Shown here piece after piece: positions 17,601 to 25,240 of a DNA stretch of 34,474 bases. A model generated the notes under the pieces. That model had not been told where the DNA came from. It was given only the letters and a program-made list of their open reading frames with translations, and made no database searches. How positions within the stretch are numbered: position 1 is the stretch's first letter; the number at the start of each line of letters is the position of its first letter. A program made the position numbers and the translations under genes. The DNA lies in contig JAFDXO010000119.1 in the NCBI GenBank assembly GCA_018267925.1, positions 1-34,474 on the forward strand, read 5' to 3'. This stretch comes from Bacteroidota bacterium (lineage in GTDB: Bacteria; Bacteroidota; Bacteroidia; Chitinophagales; Chitinophagaceae).

Positions 17601-17633
17601 CAAAGGTAAATACATTGTTGTTGAAAAATCAAA
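17601..17633 (-). promoter_or_regulatory. Promoter of the TPP riboswitch-receptor transcript
   Basis: On the minus strand TTTG (17630-17633) is followed after 21 bases by TACCTTTG (17601-17608), an exact -7 match. Transcription should begin near 17595, at the 5' edge of the riboswitch. The promoter lies in the gap after folB, so the receptor need not depend on folB transcription. Confidence 0.7.
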
Positions 17634-17651
17634 TGATTTTCGGCATAAGCA

Positions 17652-17990
17652 TTAGGCTTCGAGGCAAACCTGTGCGTGGCGCACCGTTCCACCGATTGGT
17701 GGATTCAATTTCCGAATAGCAACACGAACTTTTTCTGCTTCAAAAAAATGTTGTTTAACCTTGGTATGAATGGACTTGGCAAAGGCTTCAATCAATTCTC
17801 CTTCTTGAGAAAAAGCTTGTAAGACTATTTCGTAAATGATGGAATAATCTAAGAAGGGTAATGCTTCTCCGGCAGATGCAGCGGTGCTTACGTCCACATC
17901 AATTTCAAAGTCGTTACCATGAATTTTCTCCTCTGGATATAATCCGACCTTAGCATGAAGCCGAATGCCGTGAAGCGAAACTGTGAGCAT
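17652..17990 (-). CDS. folB: Dihydroneopterin aldolase
   Basis: 112 residues, close to the usual 115-125. It converts 7,8-dihydroneopterin to 6-hydroxymethyl-dihydropterin and glycolaldehyde in folate synthesis, as a cytosolic oligomer. Visible family features are LHGIRLHAKVGLYPEE with Glu20/Glu21, DYSIIYE with Tyr53, LIEAFAKSI, and RKLNPPIGGTVRHAQV with the catalytic-type Lys94. Other folate genes are not in the window. No TAnnTTTG element was found upstream of its ATG. The riboswitch-controlled receptor follows in the same direction. Confidence 0.94.
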   Translation of the reverse strand: MLTVSLHGIRLHAKVGLYPEEKIHGNDFEIDVDVSTAASAGEALPFLDYSIIYEIVLQAFSQEGELIEAFAKSIHTKVKQHFFEAEKVRVAIRKLNPPIGGTVRHAQVCLEA

Positions 17991-18266
17991 GGGCGTAAGT
18001 TACGATGCTTGTCTGGACGAGTTATTTGTTTCGCTTTTTTTAATATAGTTAATCACTAATTGAAATAAAAGCATAATTTTATATCGTTCTAATGTTTATG
18101 ATGCACCCCCCCCGATAAAATGGAACGACATGGCTATAACGATTTAAAAATGCGAAAAGACCACCTATGCCTGCTGATGCACACCATTTGTCGTGGTGGC
18201 AGTGTTGCCGTTGCAATCCTTTCCGAAATATCTTTTCATCCTTTTCCTATAAATGGGCATTAAGTT
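17991..18266. other. Spacer between folB and the SBBP gene, with a C8 tract
   Basis: A 276-base divergent spacer with no recognised promoter element or RNA gene. It contains a run of eight C at 18106-18113 and a 37-codon open frame (ATG 18150 to TAA 18263) that stops three bases before the next gene's ATG. The small frame has no recognised homology and may be chance or a leader ORF. Confidence 0.5.
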
Positions 18267-19973
18267 ATGAACTTAAAAAAAATCAATTTGTTTATTTTTT
18301 CAATTTTTTATACTTTCCATTTGTCTGCCCAGTCTCCCATGTGGTCATGGGCAAATACATGTACAAACTATGGGGCAATAAACGTAAGGGATATGGCTAC
18401 AGACCTACAAGGCAACATATATGCTACCGGATATTTTAAAGACAGCATCAATTTGGGTGCTGTAACGCTGGTAAGCAGCGGCGACAGGGACATTTTTATT
18501 GCCAAGTATAATAGCAACGGAAGCCTGCTATGGGCAACGAAAGCAGGTGGCTATGGTAAAGATGAGGGGTATGGAATTACCACAACAGGGAACGGAGTTT
18601 ATGTTACAGGCTATTGTTCTTCAAACTCACTTTTCGGAGGTATGTTGGCTGACAGCTTTGGATTTCAGGATATTTTTATTGCCAAGTATGATATTAACGG
18701 CAATATTGTCTGGCTAAAGACGGCAGGAACGGATCTGCCCGATGGTGGCTACAAAATAAAGACCAATCACAAGGGACATCTTTTCGTAACCGGACATTTT
18801 GGTCACTACGGTAGCCAGCCTTACGTGTACAAAACCGCTCACTTTGATCTATTGACTGTAACAAGCCTGGGCAATGATGATGTGTTTATAGCTAAATACG
18901 ACACTCTGGGCAACGCAATATGGGTAAAAGGTGGAGGAACGAAAACAGACGATTATAGCTATGGATGCTCCATGGATGCAATGGGCAATGTCTATATGTT
19001 TGGAGTCTGGACTTCCCCTACGGTTTGTAAGTTTGACCAAGTGCAGATCAACTATTTTGGTACGGGCTTCTTACTTGGGAATTATTTTCTGGTAAAATAT
19101 GACAGCAACGGAACTGCACTATGGGGGCGGGGCATTGGTGCATACGGATCGCAAACACATGTCGGTGCTGCATTAGAGCGAAGTGCTATAACAGTTGGCT
19201 TGTCGGGAAACATTTACATCACAGGAAGTTATCGAAATTGCGATGTTCGCTTTCACGATGGCTCTGTACTTACCAAGATAGGGGGTTCTGATGTTTTTAC
19301 CGCAAAGTACAATACCAATGGAGATTTGCTTTGGGCTAAAAAAGCAGGTGGAGATGGAGATGACGAGTCCTTGGATCTATCAATTGATGACAATGAAAAC
19401 AGTTATATAACGGGCGATTTTGGAAGCCCCTATTTTATATTTGACAATGGTGATACGTTGTTTAAGGGAGTAGGATACGACCTGTTTGTTGCAAGCTACG
19501 ATAGCTCGGGAAACGTTCGTTGGGCAAAAAGTGCCGGAGGGGCTATGGGTTCTGAAATTGGGAATAGCATTAAATGCAATAAGGCAGGAAATGAGATAAC
19601 CGTTTTAGGAGCTTTTTCGGGCTATAACATTGTATTAGATAACATAACGCTAAATTCTATCGGAGTGCCTACCACGTTTGTTGCAAAACTTTCCACAACC
19701 ACCGGCATCATTGACCCTGACCAAAGCAAGGCAGACATAAATATATTTCCTAACCCTGCATCGGCAACCGTGAAGATCAACTCAGGCACGGCATGTATCA
19801 AAAGCGTGTTTTTGTATGACTATACCGGCAGAATAGTCTATACAAGATCCGTTTCGGACAACCCCCACCACACATCTATGGACTGTAGCCAATTATCTGA
19901 GGGTATATACTTTCTAAATTTGGAAACAGGCAAAGGGAATTTCAGGAAAAAACTAATGGTTTTGCACCGATGA
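18267..19973 (+). CDS. T9SS-secreted SBBP-repeat beta-propeller protein
   Basis: 568 residues: signal peptide (about 1-22, ending HLSAQ), then six or more SBBP repeats with the recurring pattern GNIYxTGxF...DIFIAKYNSNGxLLWAKxAGG (for example near residues 45-100, 115-150, 200-225, 300-360), which probably fold as a beta-propeller. The last 75 residues form a type A T9SS sorting domain (INIFPNPAS, then LSEGIYFLNLETG). Inference: an extracellular or surface protein delivered by T9SS, ligand unknown. The C8 tract lies about 150 bases upstream. Confidence 0.9.
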   Translation: MNLKKINLFIFSIFYTFHLSAQSPMWSWANTCTNYGAINVRDMATDLQGNIYATGYFKDSINLGAVTLVSSGDRDIFIAKYNSNGSLLWATKAGGYGKDEGYGITTTGNGVYVTGYCSSNSLFGGMLADSFGFQDIFIAKYDINGNIVWLKTAGTDLPDGGYKIKTNHKGHLFVTGHFGHYGSQPYVYKTAHFDLLTVTSLGNDDVFIAKYDTLGNAIWVKGGGTKTDDYSYGCSMDAMGNVYMFGVWTSPTVCKFDQVQINYFGTGFLLGNYFLVKYDSNGTALWGRGIGAYGSQTHVGAALERSAITVGLSGNIYITGSYRNCDVRFHDGSVLTKIGGSDVFTAKYNTNGDLLWAKKAGGDGDDESLDLSIDDNENSYITGDFGSPYFIFDNGDTLFKGVGYDLFVASYDSSGNVRWAKSAGGAMGSEIGNSIKCNKAGNEITVLGAFSGYNIVLDNITLNSIGVPTTFVAKLSTTTGIIDPDQSKADINIFPNPASATVKINSGTACIKSVFLYDYTGRIVYTRSVSDNPHHTSMDCSQLSEGIYFLNLETGKGNFRKKLMVLHR

Positions 19974-20057
19974 AAAGGAGCTTTTAATATTTGCTCTGAA
20001 AATCGCTCAAAACATTCTGATTAAAAAGAACCTCTATAAAATTCAAGCAGGCTCTTA

Positions 20058-20065
20058 TACTTTTG
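20058..20065 (+). promoter_or_regulatory. -7 element ending 8 bases before a GTG start
   Basis: TACTTTTG matches TAnnTTTG exactly. The eight-base gap to the GTG at 20074 is the same geometry as at the helicase gene and predicts a leaderless mRNA. Confidence 0.55.
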
Positions 20066-20073
20066 CTGGTTCT

Positions 20074-21450
20074 GTGCGTTGCTTTTGGTTTTCCCTATTC
20101 TTGCTGATTCACTGCTCGATTGCACTTGCTCAATCGAAGAGGGATAGTGTGTCCGTTCGTGAAATAAAAATTATCGGAAACAAGCACACAGCACGAAATA
20201 TCATTTTACGCGAGTTGGATGTTATTGAAGGGCAATACTTGCATAGAGACAGCCTTCGGTATTATGCGCAAAGCGATAGTATGCGACTATCATCCATGGG
20301 GCTGTTTACGGATATTCATGTGCTTGCAGACAGTGAAAATATAGATGGTGTTATCTGGCGGATAGCGGTAAAAGAGCGTTGGTTCATCATTCCCGAACCT
20401 GTTTTTCAATTGGCAGATAGAAACTTCAATGTGTGGTGGAATGAGCAAAACAGAGACATTCGCCGCATCATTGTTGGGGCAACGGTTCGCCACAAAAATG
20501 TTCGCGGCAATCTTGAAAGCCTTAGTGCGACAGTGCAAGTGGGCTATACAAAACGGTTTGGATTAGAATATCTAAAACCTTATGTGGACAGGAAGCAGAA
20601 GCATGGTTTTTTACTTGGTTTTTCCGTAGCGGAAAGCCAAGAAACTTTTTATAACACGGACAGCAACAAACTTTTGTTTGTACATACAGCCGACCAATAT
20701 ATCCTTCAACAAACAGAAGTCTATGGCGGCTACATATATCGCCCCGCCTATGCTACTAAACACTTGCTGCGCTTAGCATACAAACAATCTCATGTTGAAG
20801 ACACCATTGTCTCTTTGAATCCAAATTATTTTCAGAATCGAGGCAATAAAATGCAATGGATAGAACTATCTTATCGCATGGAACACAATGGTGCAGACAA
20901 TTGGAATTATCCTTTAGTCGGCACCAAATTTATCGGTCAATTCATATCGAGATTTGGCATCCAGGGTATGAATTTTCAAAGCTTTGCCACAGTGGAATTG
21001 GGGAAATATTTTCAGGTGGCACCCAAATGGTATATTTCCACTATTTTACGCGGCAGACTTAGCTTTCCGCAAAATCAACCTTATGCCCTCCGTGCAGCAT
21101 TAGGCACCAAATTCGATTATGTTCGAGGATATGAATACTATGTGGTTGACGGTTCTCATTTTGGGGTGCTTCGCTTCAATTTTAAACGAGAATTATTAAG
21201 TTTAAATATTCGCAAAATTCCCTTAAAATATTTGCCGGTCATTCCCATTCGGGTATATCCAAAGTTGTTTGCTGATGCAGGTTACGTAAAAAATAACGAG
21301 CCCGGAAACAGCTTTTTAAATAACAAACTCTTATTTTCTGCCGGCATTGGAGTGGATATAGTTACTTTTTACGACATTAAAATTCGTTTGGAATATGCTT
21401 GGAATCACCTGGGACAAAAAGATTTATTTTTACACCTCAACAGTGAATAG
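20074..21450 (+). CDS. Omp85/BamA-TamA family outer-membrane protein (POTRA + barrel)
   Basis: 458 residues starting at GTG: signal peptide (about 1-19, ending IALAQ), one POTRA-like domain (about 24-105: VREIKIIGNKHTARNIILRELDVIEG and LFTDIHVLADSE), then a long beta-barrel. It is shorter than BamA, which has five POTRA domains, so it is not the essential BamA itself. Family knowledge: such proteins insert or translocate substrates at the outer membrane. The substrate here is unknown. nadK starts 41 bases downstream in the same direction, so an operon is likely. No upstream ATG in frame offers a better start, and the signal peptide begins at this GTG. Confidence 0.85.
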   Translation: MRCFWFSLFLLIHCSIALAQSKRDSVSVREIKIIGNKHTARNIILRELDVIEGQYLHRDSLRYYAQSDSMRLSSMGLFTDIHVLADSENIDGVIWRIAVKERWFIIPEPVFQLADRNFNVWWNEQNRDIRRIIVGATVRHKNVRGNLESLSATVQVGYTKRFGLEYLKPYVDRKQKHGFLLGFSVAESQETFYNTDSNKLLFVHTADQYILQQTEVYGGYIYRPAYATKHLLRLAYKQSHVEDTIVSLNPNYFQNRGNKMQWIELSYRMEHNGADNWNYPLVGTKFIGQFISRFGIQGMNFQSFATVELGKYFQVAPKWYISTILRGRLSFPQNQPYALRAALGTKFDYVRGYEYYVVDGSHFGVLRFNFKRELLSLNIRKIPLKYLPVIPIRVYPKLFADAGYVKNNEPGNSFLNNKLLFSAGIGVDIVTFYDIKIRLEYAWNHLGQKDLFLHLNSE

Positions 21451-21491
21451 TAGTGCAGTTTTACCAATTCATCCTTTTCATCTAACCATTC

Positions 21492-22370
21492 ATGATAGTA
21501 GCCATTTATAATAGGGCCTTTGACGTAGAGAATATTCCATTGATTCAACATGTTTTACAAAAGCTTCATGACAACCAATTGCAACTCGTATTTTTTCATG
21601 ATTTTTATGAGCGTTTTGCCCCTCATATTCCTTTCGAATACACGCCAAAGCTTTTTACTTCTCGAAGAGATTTGCCACTGAACACCGATATGCTGTTCAG
21701 CCTGGGTGGTGATGGCACTCTGCTCGATACGGTTACTTATGTTGGCTCTACAAATATTCCAATCATTGGGGTAAACCTTGGCAGGCTGGGCTTTCTGGCA
21801 GCTATTCCGGAGGAAGAAATTGAAAATGCCATTATCTCTTTGGTTCGTGGATCTTATACTATTGACAAGCGAACACTGATTCATCTGGATAGCAGCATTC
21901 CACTTTTTGATGGTTCGCCTTTTGCCTTAAATGAATTTACGCTTCATAGAAAAGACAGTTCATCTATGATCAAGATACACACTTATCTTAACGGCGAATT
22001 TCTCAATACTTATTGGGCAGATGGATTGATTGTTGCTACGCCTACCGGTTCCACCGGCTATTCGCTAAGTTGTGGTGGTCCGGTTGTGTTTCCTCAAACA
22101 TCCAGTTTTGTCATCACTCCTGTTGCTCCACACAATTTAAACACACGAAGCATTGTAGTGCCCGATGACAATGTAATTTCTTTTGAAGTAGAAGGTCGTG
22201 CGGAGCAATTTCTTTGTACGATGGACGCTCGAACAGAATCTATACCCAACTCGGTCCAGCTTGCAGTAAAAAAAGAAATTTTTACTATTTCATTGGTTCG
22301 CCCGGATGAGCATAATTTTCTCAACACCATTCGCCAAAAACTTTATTGGGGCATTGATCGCAGAAATTAA
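21492..22370 (+). CDS. nadK: NAD kinase
   Basis: 292 residues, usual length. It phosphorylates NAD to NADP with ATP in the cytosol. Diagnostic motifs are GGDGT (72-76) in LFSLGGDGTLLDT, GVNLGRLGFLA (93-103), the NE pair at 147-148 and the glycine-rich TPTGSTGYSLSCGGP (183-197), followed by TPVAPHNLNTR. All key residues are present. It follows the Omp85-type gene by 41 bases and precedes the PorG-like gene, which has its own promoter. A nadK-DUF6089 pairing recurs in Bacteroidota, to my knowledge. Confidence 0.97.
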   Translation: MIVAIYNRAFDVENIPLIQHVLQKLHDNQLQLVFFHDFYERFAPHIPFEYTPKLFTSRRDLPLNTDMLFSLGGDGTLLDTVTYVGSTNIPIIGVNLGRLGFLAAIPEEEIENAIISLVRGSYTIDKRTLIHLDSSIPLFDGSPFALNEFTLHRKDSSSMIKIHTYLNGEFLNTYWADGLIVATPTGSTGYSLSCGGPVVFPQTSSFVITPVAPHNLNTRSIVVPDDNVISFEVEGRAEQFLCTMDARTESIPNSVQLAVKKEIFTISLVRPDEHNFLNTIRQKLYWGIDRRN

Positions 22371-22401
22371 ATTTGATGTACTAAATGGTGTAATTTCGAC
22401 C

Positions 22402-22429
22402 TTGCAACGATTGGTTTACTTTAACCTTG
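22402..22429 (+). promoter_or_regulatory. Promoter of the PorG-like gene
   Basis: TTG (22402-22404) is followed after 17 bases by TAACCTTG (22422-22429), one mismatch from TAnnTTTG. A 10-base A-rich leader precedes the ATG at 22440. Confidence 0.55.
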
Positions 22430-22439
22430 CCAAAATAAA

Positions 22440-23300
22440 ATGCTGAAAAAAATTGTTTGTTTGTTTGCATTAGCAATGTGTAGCCAAAAGGCTTTCTCAC
22501 AAAATTATTTCGGCGGTTCCGAATATGGAATTTCTATTGGTGGGTCACAATATTTCGGCGACTTAAATGACAACTACGGATTTCGGTTTATAAGACCTGC
22601 TTTGGGTGGATTTGCTCGATTGCACCTAAACCCCTACATAGCACTAAAAGGTGGTATCAACTATACCCGTGTTGGCTACGATGACAAATACTCAAGCAAC
22701 GTTTATAACCAAAAGCGGAATCTTAATTTTCAAAGTGATGTTTTTGAAGCTGTTGTTCAAGCTGAGTTTAACTTTTTTCGTTTTACTACCGGTGAAGTAG
22801 GAAATCGCTGGACACCTTATCTGACCGGCGGAATAGGCGCATTCTACTACAATCCGTTTACCGAATTTAATGGTAGGCGATACTATTTAAGACCGCTTGG
22901 CACAGAGGGACAAAATGCAGGATACAGCGACCGAAAGTATAACAAGATAGCCATGTGTTTTCCCATAGGTGTAGGATTTAAGTATTGGCTGCGCCCGGGA
23001 CTAAACTTTGGTTTTGAAATTGCCGACAGACTGACCACTACAGACTATTTAGACGATGTTAGTACAACCTATGTGGGTAGCAATAATTTTCCAAACGATC
23101 CGCAAAACCCCAATCCGGCCTACTATTTACAAGATCGCTCATTACAAAGCAACCCCAATGATCCGCTGGGCCGCCCGGGAAAACAACGCGGAAATTCCGG
23201 CACAAAAGACCAATACCTTATGTTCATTTTCAACCTTTCTTTCCAGTTGAAAGTATATAAATGTCCGGCTTACATGAATAGAGGTATCATGGACTTTTAG
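22440..23300 (+). CDS. DUF6089/PorG-like outer-membrane beta-barrel protein
   Basis: 286 residues: signal peptide (about 1-21, ending KAFSQ), then EYGISIGGSQYFGDLNDNYG, the opening typical of DUF6089 proteins, and an eight-strand-like barrel with PYLTGGIGAFYYNP and GVGFKYWLRPGLNFGFE. The Asn/Pro-rich loop near 220-250 may face outside or the periplasm. The DUF6089 family includes PorG, an outer-membrane component of T9SS in Porphyromonas, so a T9SS role is possible. In other Bacteroidota the gene is followed by uppS and bamA. Here it is followed by a FemAB-like gene instead. Confidence 0.82.
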   Translation: MLKKIVCLFALAMCSQKAFSQNYFGGSEYGISIGGSQYFGDLNDNYGFRFIRPALGGFARLHLNPYIALKGGINYTRVGYDDKYSSNVYNQKRNLNFQSDVFEAVVQAEFNFFRFTTGEVGNRWTPYLTGGIGAFYYNPFTEFNGRRYYLRPLGTEGQNAGYSDRKYNKIAMCFPIGVGFKYWLRPGLNFGFEIADRLTTTDYLDDVSTTYVGSNNFPNDPQNPNPAYYLQDRSLQSNPNDPLGRPGKQRGNSGTKDQYLMFIFNLSFQLKVYKCPAYMNRGIMDF

Positions 23301-23397
23301 GTAGCACTTCCTTTTTCCTTTGGGGCGACGAAATCAAACAATTGAATTAAATCGCTCTTCCCAACTGATACTTACTATTTTTAGCGTCCCGATTAAT

Positions 23398-24309
23398 ATG
23401 CGGCGTGAAGACTACATAATACTTTGCCAAACTCACCCATTGCCGGTTTTTTTTCAACCTTGGTGGCTTGATCTTCTTGGCTCAAATTGGCAAGTTGTTG
23501 CATCAAAACAACAAGATAAAGTTGTTGCTGTTTGGGTATTTTCATTGGAGAGAAAATGGGGGTTTTCACTCATCCGAAACCCGCTTCTGTCTCCTTATCT
23601 CGGACCCTATTTCCTTTTTGAGGATATTGATAAAGGAGCTGCATTAGCTGATTTGTTGAAACAAATTCCGCAGACTGATTTTTTTCAAGTTGCCTGCCAT
23701 CCTTCCATTGTTGAAGCAGACTTCTTTCATAAAAATGGATTTATTGTTGAAGAAAAAATCACCTACCGAATTCAATTAAATGGAAAAACGGAAGAGGAGA
23801 TTTTTAAAAAAATAAAAGATAGCAGGCGTTCTTTAATTCGAAAGAGCGAAAAACTTCTGACAACTTCTTCCAACCTTGACAACATATCTTCACTGCTTTC
23901 GCTACACCACGAAACCTACACCCGTAAAGGATTGCCTTACCCATTTTCATCAGAAAAACTCGCTTTGATTATTTCAGAAAGTACAGATCAAAGGCAGGGA
24001 ACCTTTCTATATATAGACCAAAATGATGCAAGAGGCTTTTCTTTTTGTCCCTACGATCAACAAACCATGTATTTATTACTGACAGCCATAGATGAACTCA
24101 GAAAACATCCGGCAATCATGTCTTGGTTGGTTTGGGAGAACATTCGAAAAGCCCATCAGATGGGGCTTTCTGTTTTTGATTTTGAAGGAAGTAAAGATGC
24201 CGGTATTGCTACTTTTTTCCGAAGTTTTGGTGGTGAAAAAATACCTTATTTCAGTTTTTCCCGCACCAATTCATGGCTTTGGAATTTAAAGCAAAAATGG
24301 CTTCGTTAG
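23398..24309 (+). CDS. FemAB/GNAT-like acyltransferase domain protein
   Basis: 303 residues, no signal peptide. The fold pattern resembles the FemAB-like GNAT group: an N-terminal GNAT half (about 10-125, LPVFFQPWWLDLLG) and a second half with KDSRRSLIRKSEK and DFEGSKDAGIATFFRSFGGE near the C terminus, the latter highly typical of this group. Family knowledge: these enzymes transfer amino-acyl or acyl groups to cell-wall or surface glycans or lipids. The substrate here is unknown. The start at ATG 23398 is chosen over a 26-codon longer frame because the domain begins at MRREDYIILCQ. Its stop overlaps the stop of the opposite gene by four bases. Confidence 0.8.
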   Translation: MRREDYIILCQTHPLPVFFQPWWLDLLGSNWQVVASKQQDKVVAVWVFSLERKWGFSLIRNPLLSPYLGPYFLFEDIDKGAALADLLKQIPQTDFFQVACHPSIVEADFFHKNGFIVEEKITYRIQLNGKTEEEIFKKIKDSRRSLIRKSEKLLTTSSNLDNISSLLSLHHETYTRKGLPYPFSSEKLALIISESTDQRQGTFLYIDQNDARGFSFCPYDQQTMYLLLTAIDELRKHPAIMSWLVWENIRKAHQMGLSVFDFEGSKDAGIATFFRSFGGEKIPYFSFSRTNSWLWNLKQKWLR

Positions 24310-25037
24310 TCTAATTCATATTCAAGCCGAACGGTGATGCTGGCAGTTTTGTTTTTGCTGGTTGTGTTGAATGTTCCGCCATAAGAATAGTTTTCATCGC
24401 TGTGTTGACCGGTAATTTGAAATACCCCCATGCTGGCTCTGCGTAAGTTCCCCAGTTTACTATGTGCATTTTGTGCAATAGATTTTGCACGGTTGTAAGC
24501 ATCTGTTGCCGCTTTTGAAAGTAGATCAATCTTCAGATTAGAAAGCTTAGTGTAGTAATACATTGGTTCTTGTGAGCTAAGCTCAATTCCCGATTGCAAA
24601 AGCTCTGTAATCTCGCGAGATATTTTTTCAACCTGAGCAATATTTTGGCTTTCTAATTTAACCGTTTGCCGAAGCTGGTAGCCATTGAAAGTAGAACTGG
24701 TTTGTCTGCCTTGATCATCATATTTATAAGCATATTGTTTTTCAATCACTATGGAAGAAAAGATAGCTTCCGAAGCTGTAATGCCATGAGCGGACAAATA
24801 ATCTCGAACTTGTTTTTCATCTTGCTTTAGTGAAGCATAAGCGTCTTTTAACTCAACAGATGTTTTGGTAAACGTGGCTGACCACACGATCAAATCGGAG
24901 GTGAAATTATAATCAGCACTGCCAACTACCGTAACCGTATTTCTGGTTTTGAATTTATAGTTATAAGCCCGCCCAAGTATCCACGAGCCGGCAACAATTG
25001 ACAGGGCAATTAAGAAAAAGGAAAGGGATGAACGCAT
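24306..25037 (-). CDS. SIMPL (DUF541) domain protein, membrane-anchored
   Basis: 243 residues. An N-terminal hydrophobic segment (about 5-22, FFLIALSIVAGSWIL) serves as an anchor or uncleaved signal. The SIMPL domain fills the rest: TVTVVGSADYNFTSDLIVW, GITASEAIFSSIVIEKQY, LSNLKIDLLSKAATDAYNRAKSIA and the closing ASITVRLEYELD. Family knowledge: SIMPL proteins are widespread periplasmic oligomers of poorly known function, sometimes linked to oxidative or envelope stress. It converges with the FemAB-like gene, overlapping by four bases at the stop codons, and no terminator separates them. Confidence 0.88.
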   Translation of the reverse strand: MRSSLSFFLIALSIVAGSWILGRAYNYKFKTRNTVTVVGSADYNFTSDLIVWSATFTKTSVELKDAYASLKQDEKQVRDYLSAHGITASEAIFSSIVIEKQYAYKYDDQGRQTSSTFNGYQLRQTVKLESQNIAQVEKISREITELLQSGIELSSQEPMYYYTKLSNLKIDLLSKAATDAYNRAKSIAQNAHSKLGNLRRASMGVFQITGQHSDENYSYGGTFNTTSKNKTASITVRLEYELD

Positions 25038-25205
25038 CGTTTTTATATTTTATCGAATATCGGAGATATTTTCAAAGTCTAAGCACTTTCTTTATCTCTC
25101 TTTTAAATAAACTGTTGTAATTCTATACAATTTATCCTGTGTTGTTGACACTTAAACTTAGGTTGTCTTTACTTGATTTTATTTCGGGCAAATGGTGTAA
25201 GTATG

Positions 25206-25235
25206 TTTGCAAACCAAAAGTGGTTCTTATTTTTG
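25206..25235 (+). promoter_or_regulatory. Full -33/-7 promoter of the PorE-like gene
   Basis: TTTG (25206-25209), 18 bases, then TATTTTTG (25228-25235) make a complete Bacteroidota promoter. The -7 element ends 5 bases before the ATG at 25241. An open frame starting at GTG 25139 runs through the promoter and is therefore not the real start. Confidence 0.7.
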
Positions 25236-25240
25236 AGGGA

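Noticed and set aside
18167..18439. 90-codon plus-strand frame overlapping the SBBP start
   Set aside because: It overlaps a clear signal-peptide-encoding gene in another frame and shows no family features.
19976..20002. Hairpin after the SBBP gene
   Set aside because: A 5-bp stem with no T-run; not a convincing terminator.
25139..25240. GTG-started extension of the PorE-like gene
   Set aside because: A full -33/-7 promoter lies inside it, and the signal peptide begins at ATG 25241.
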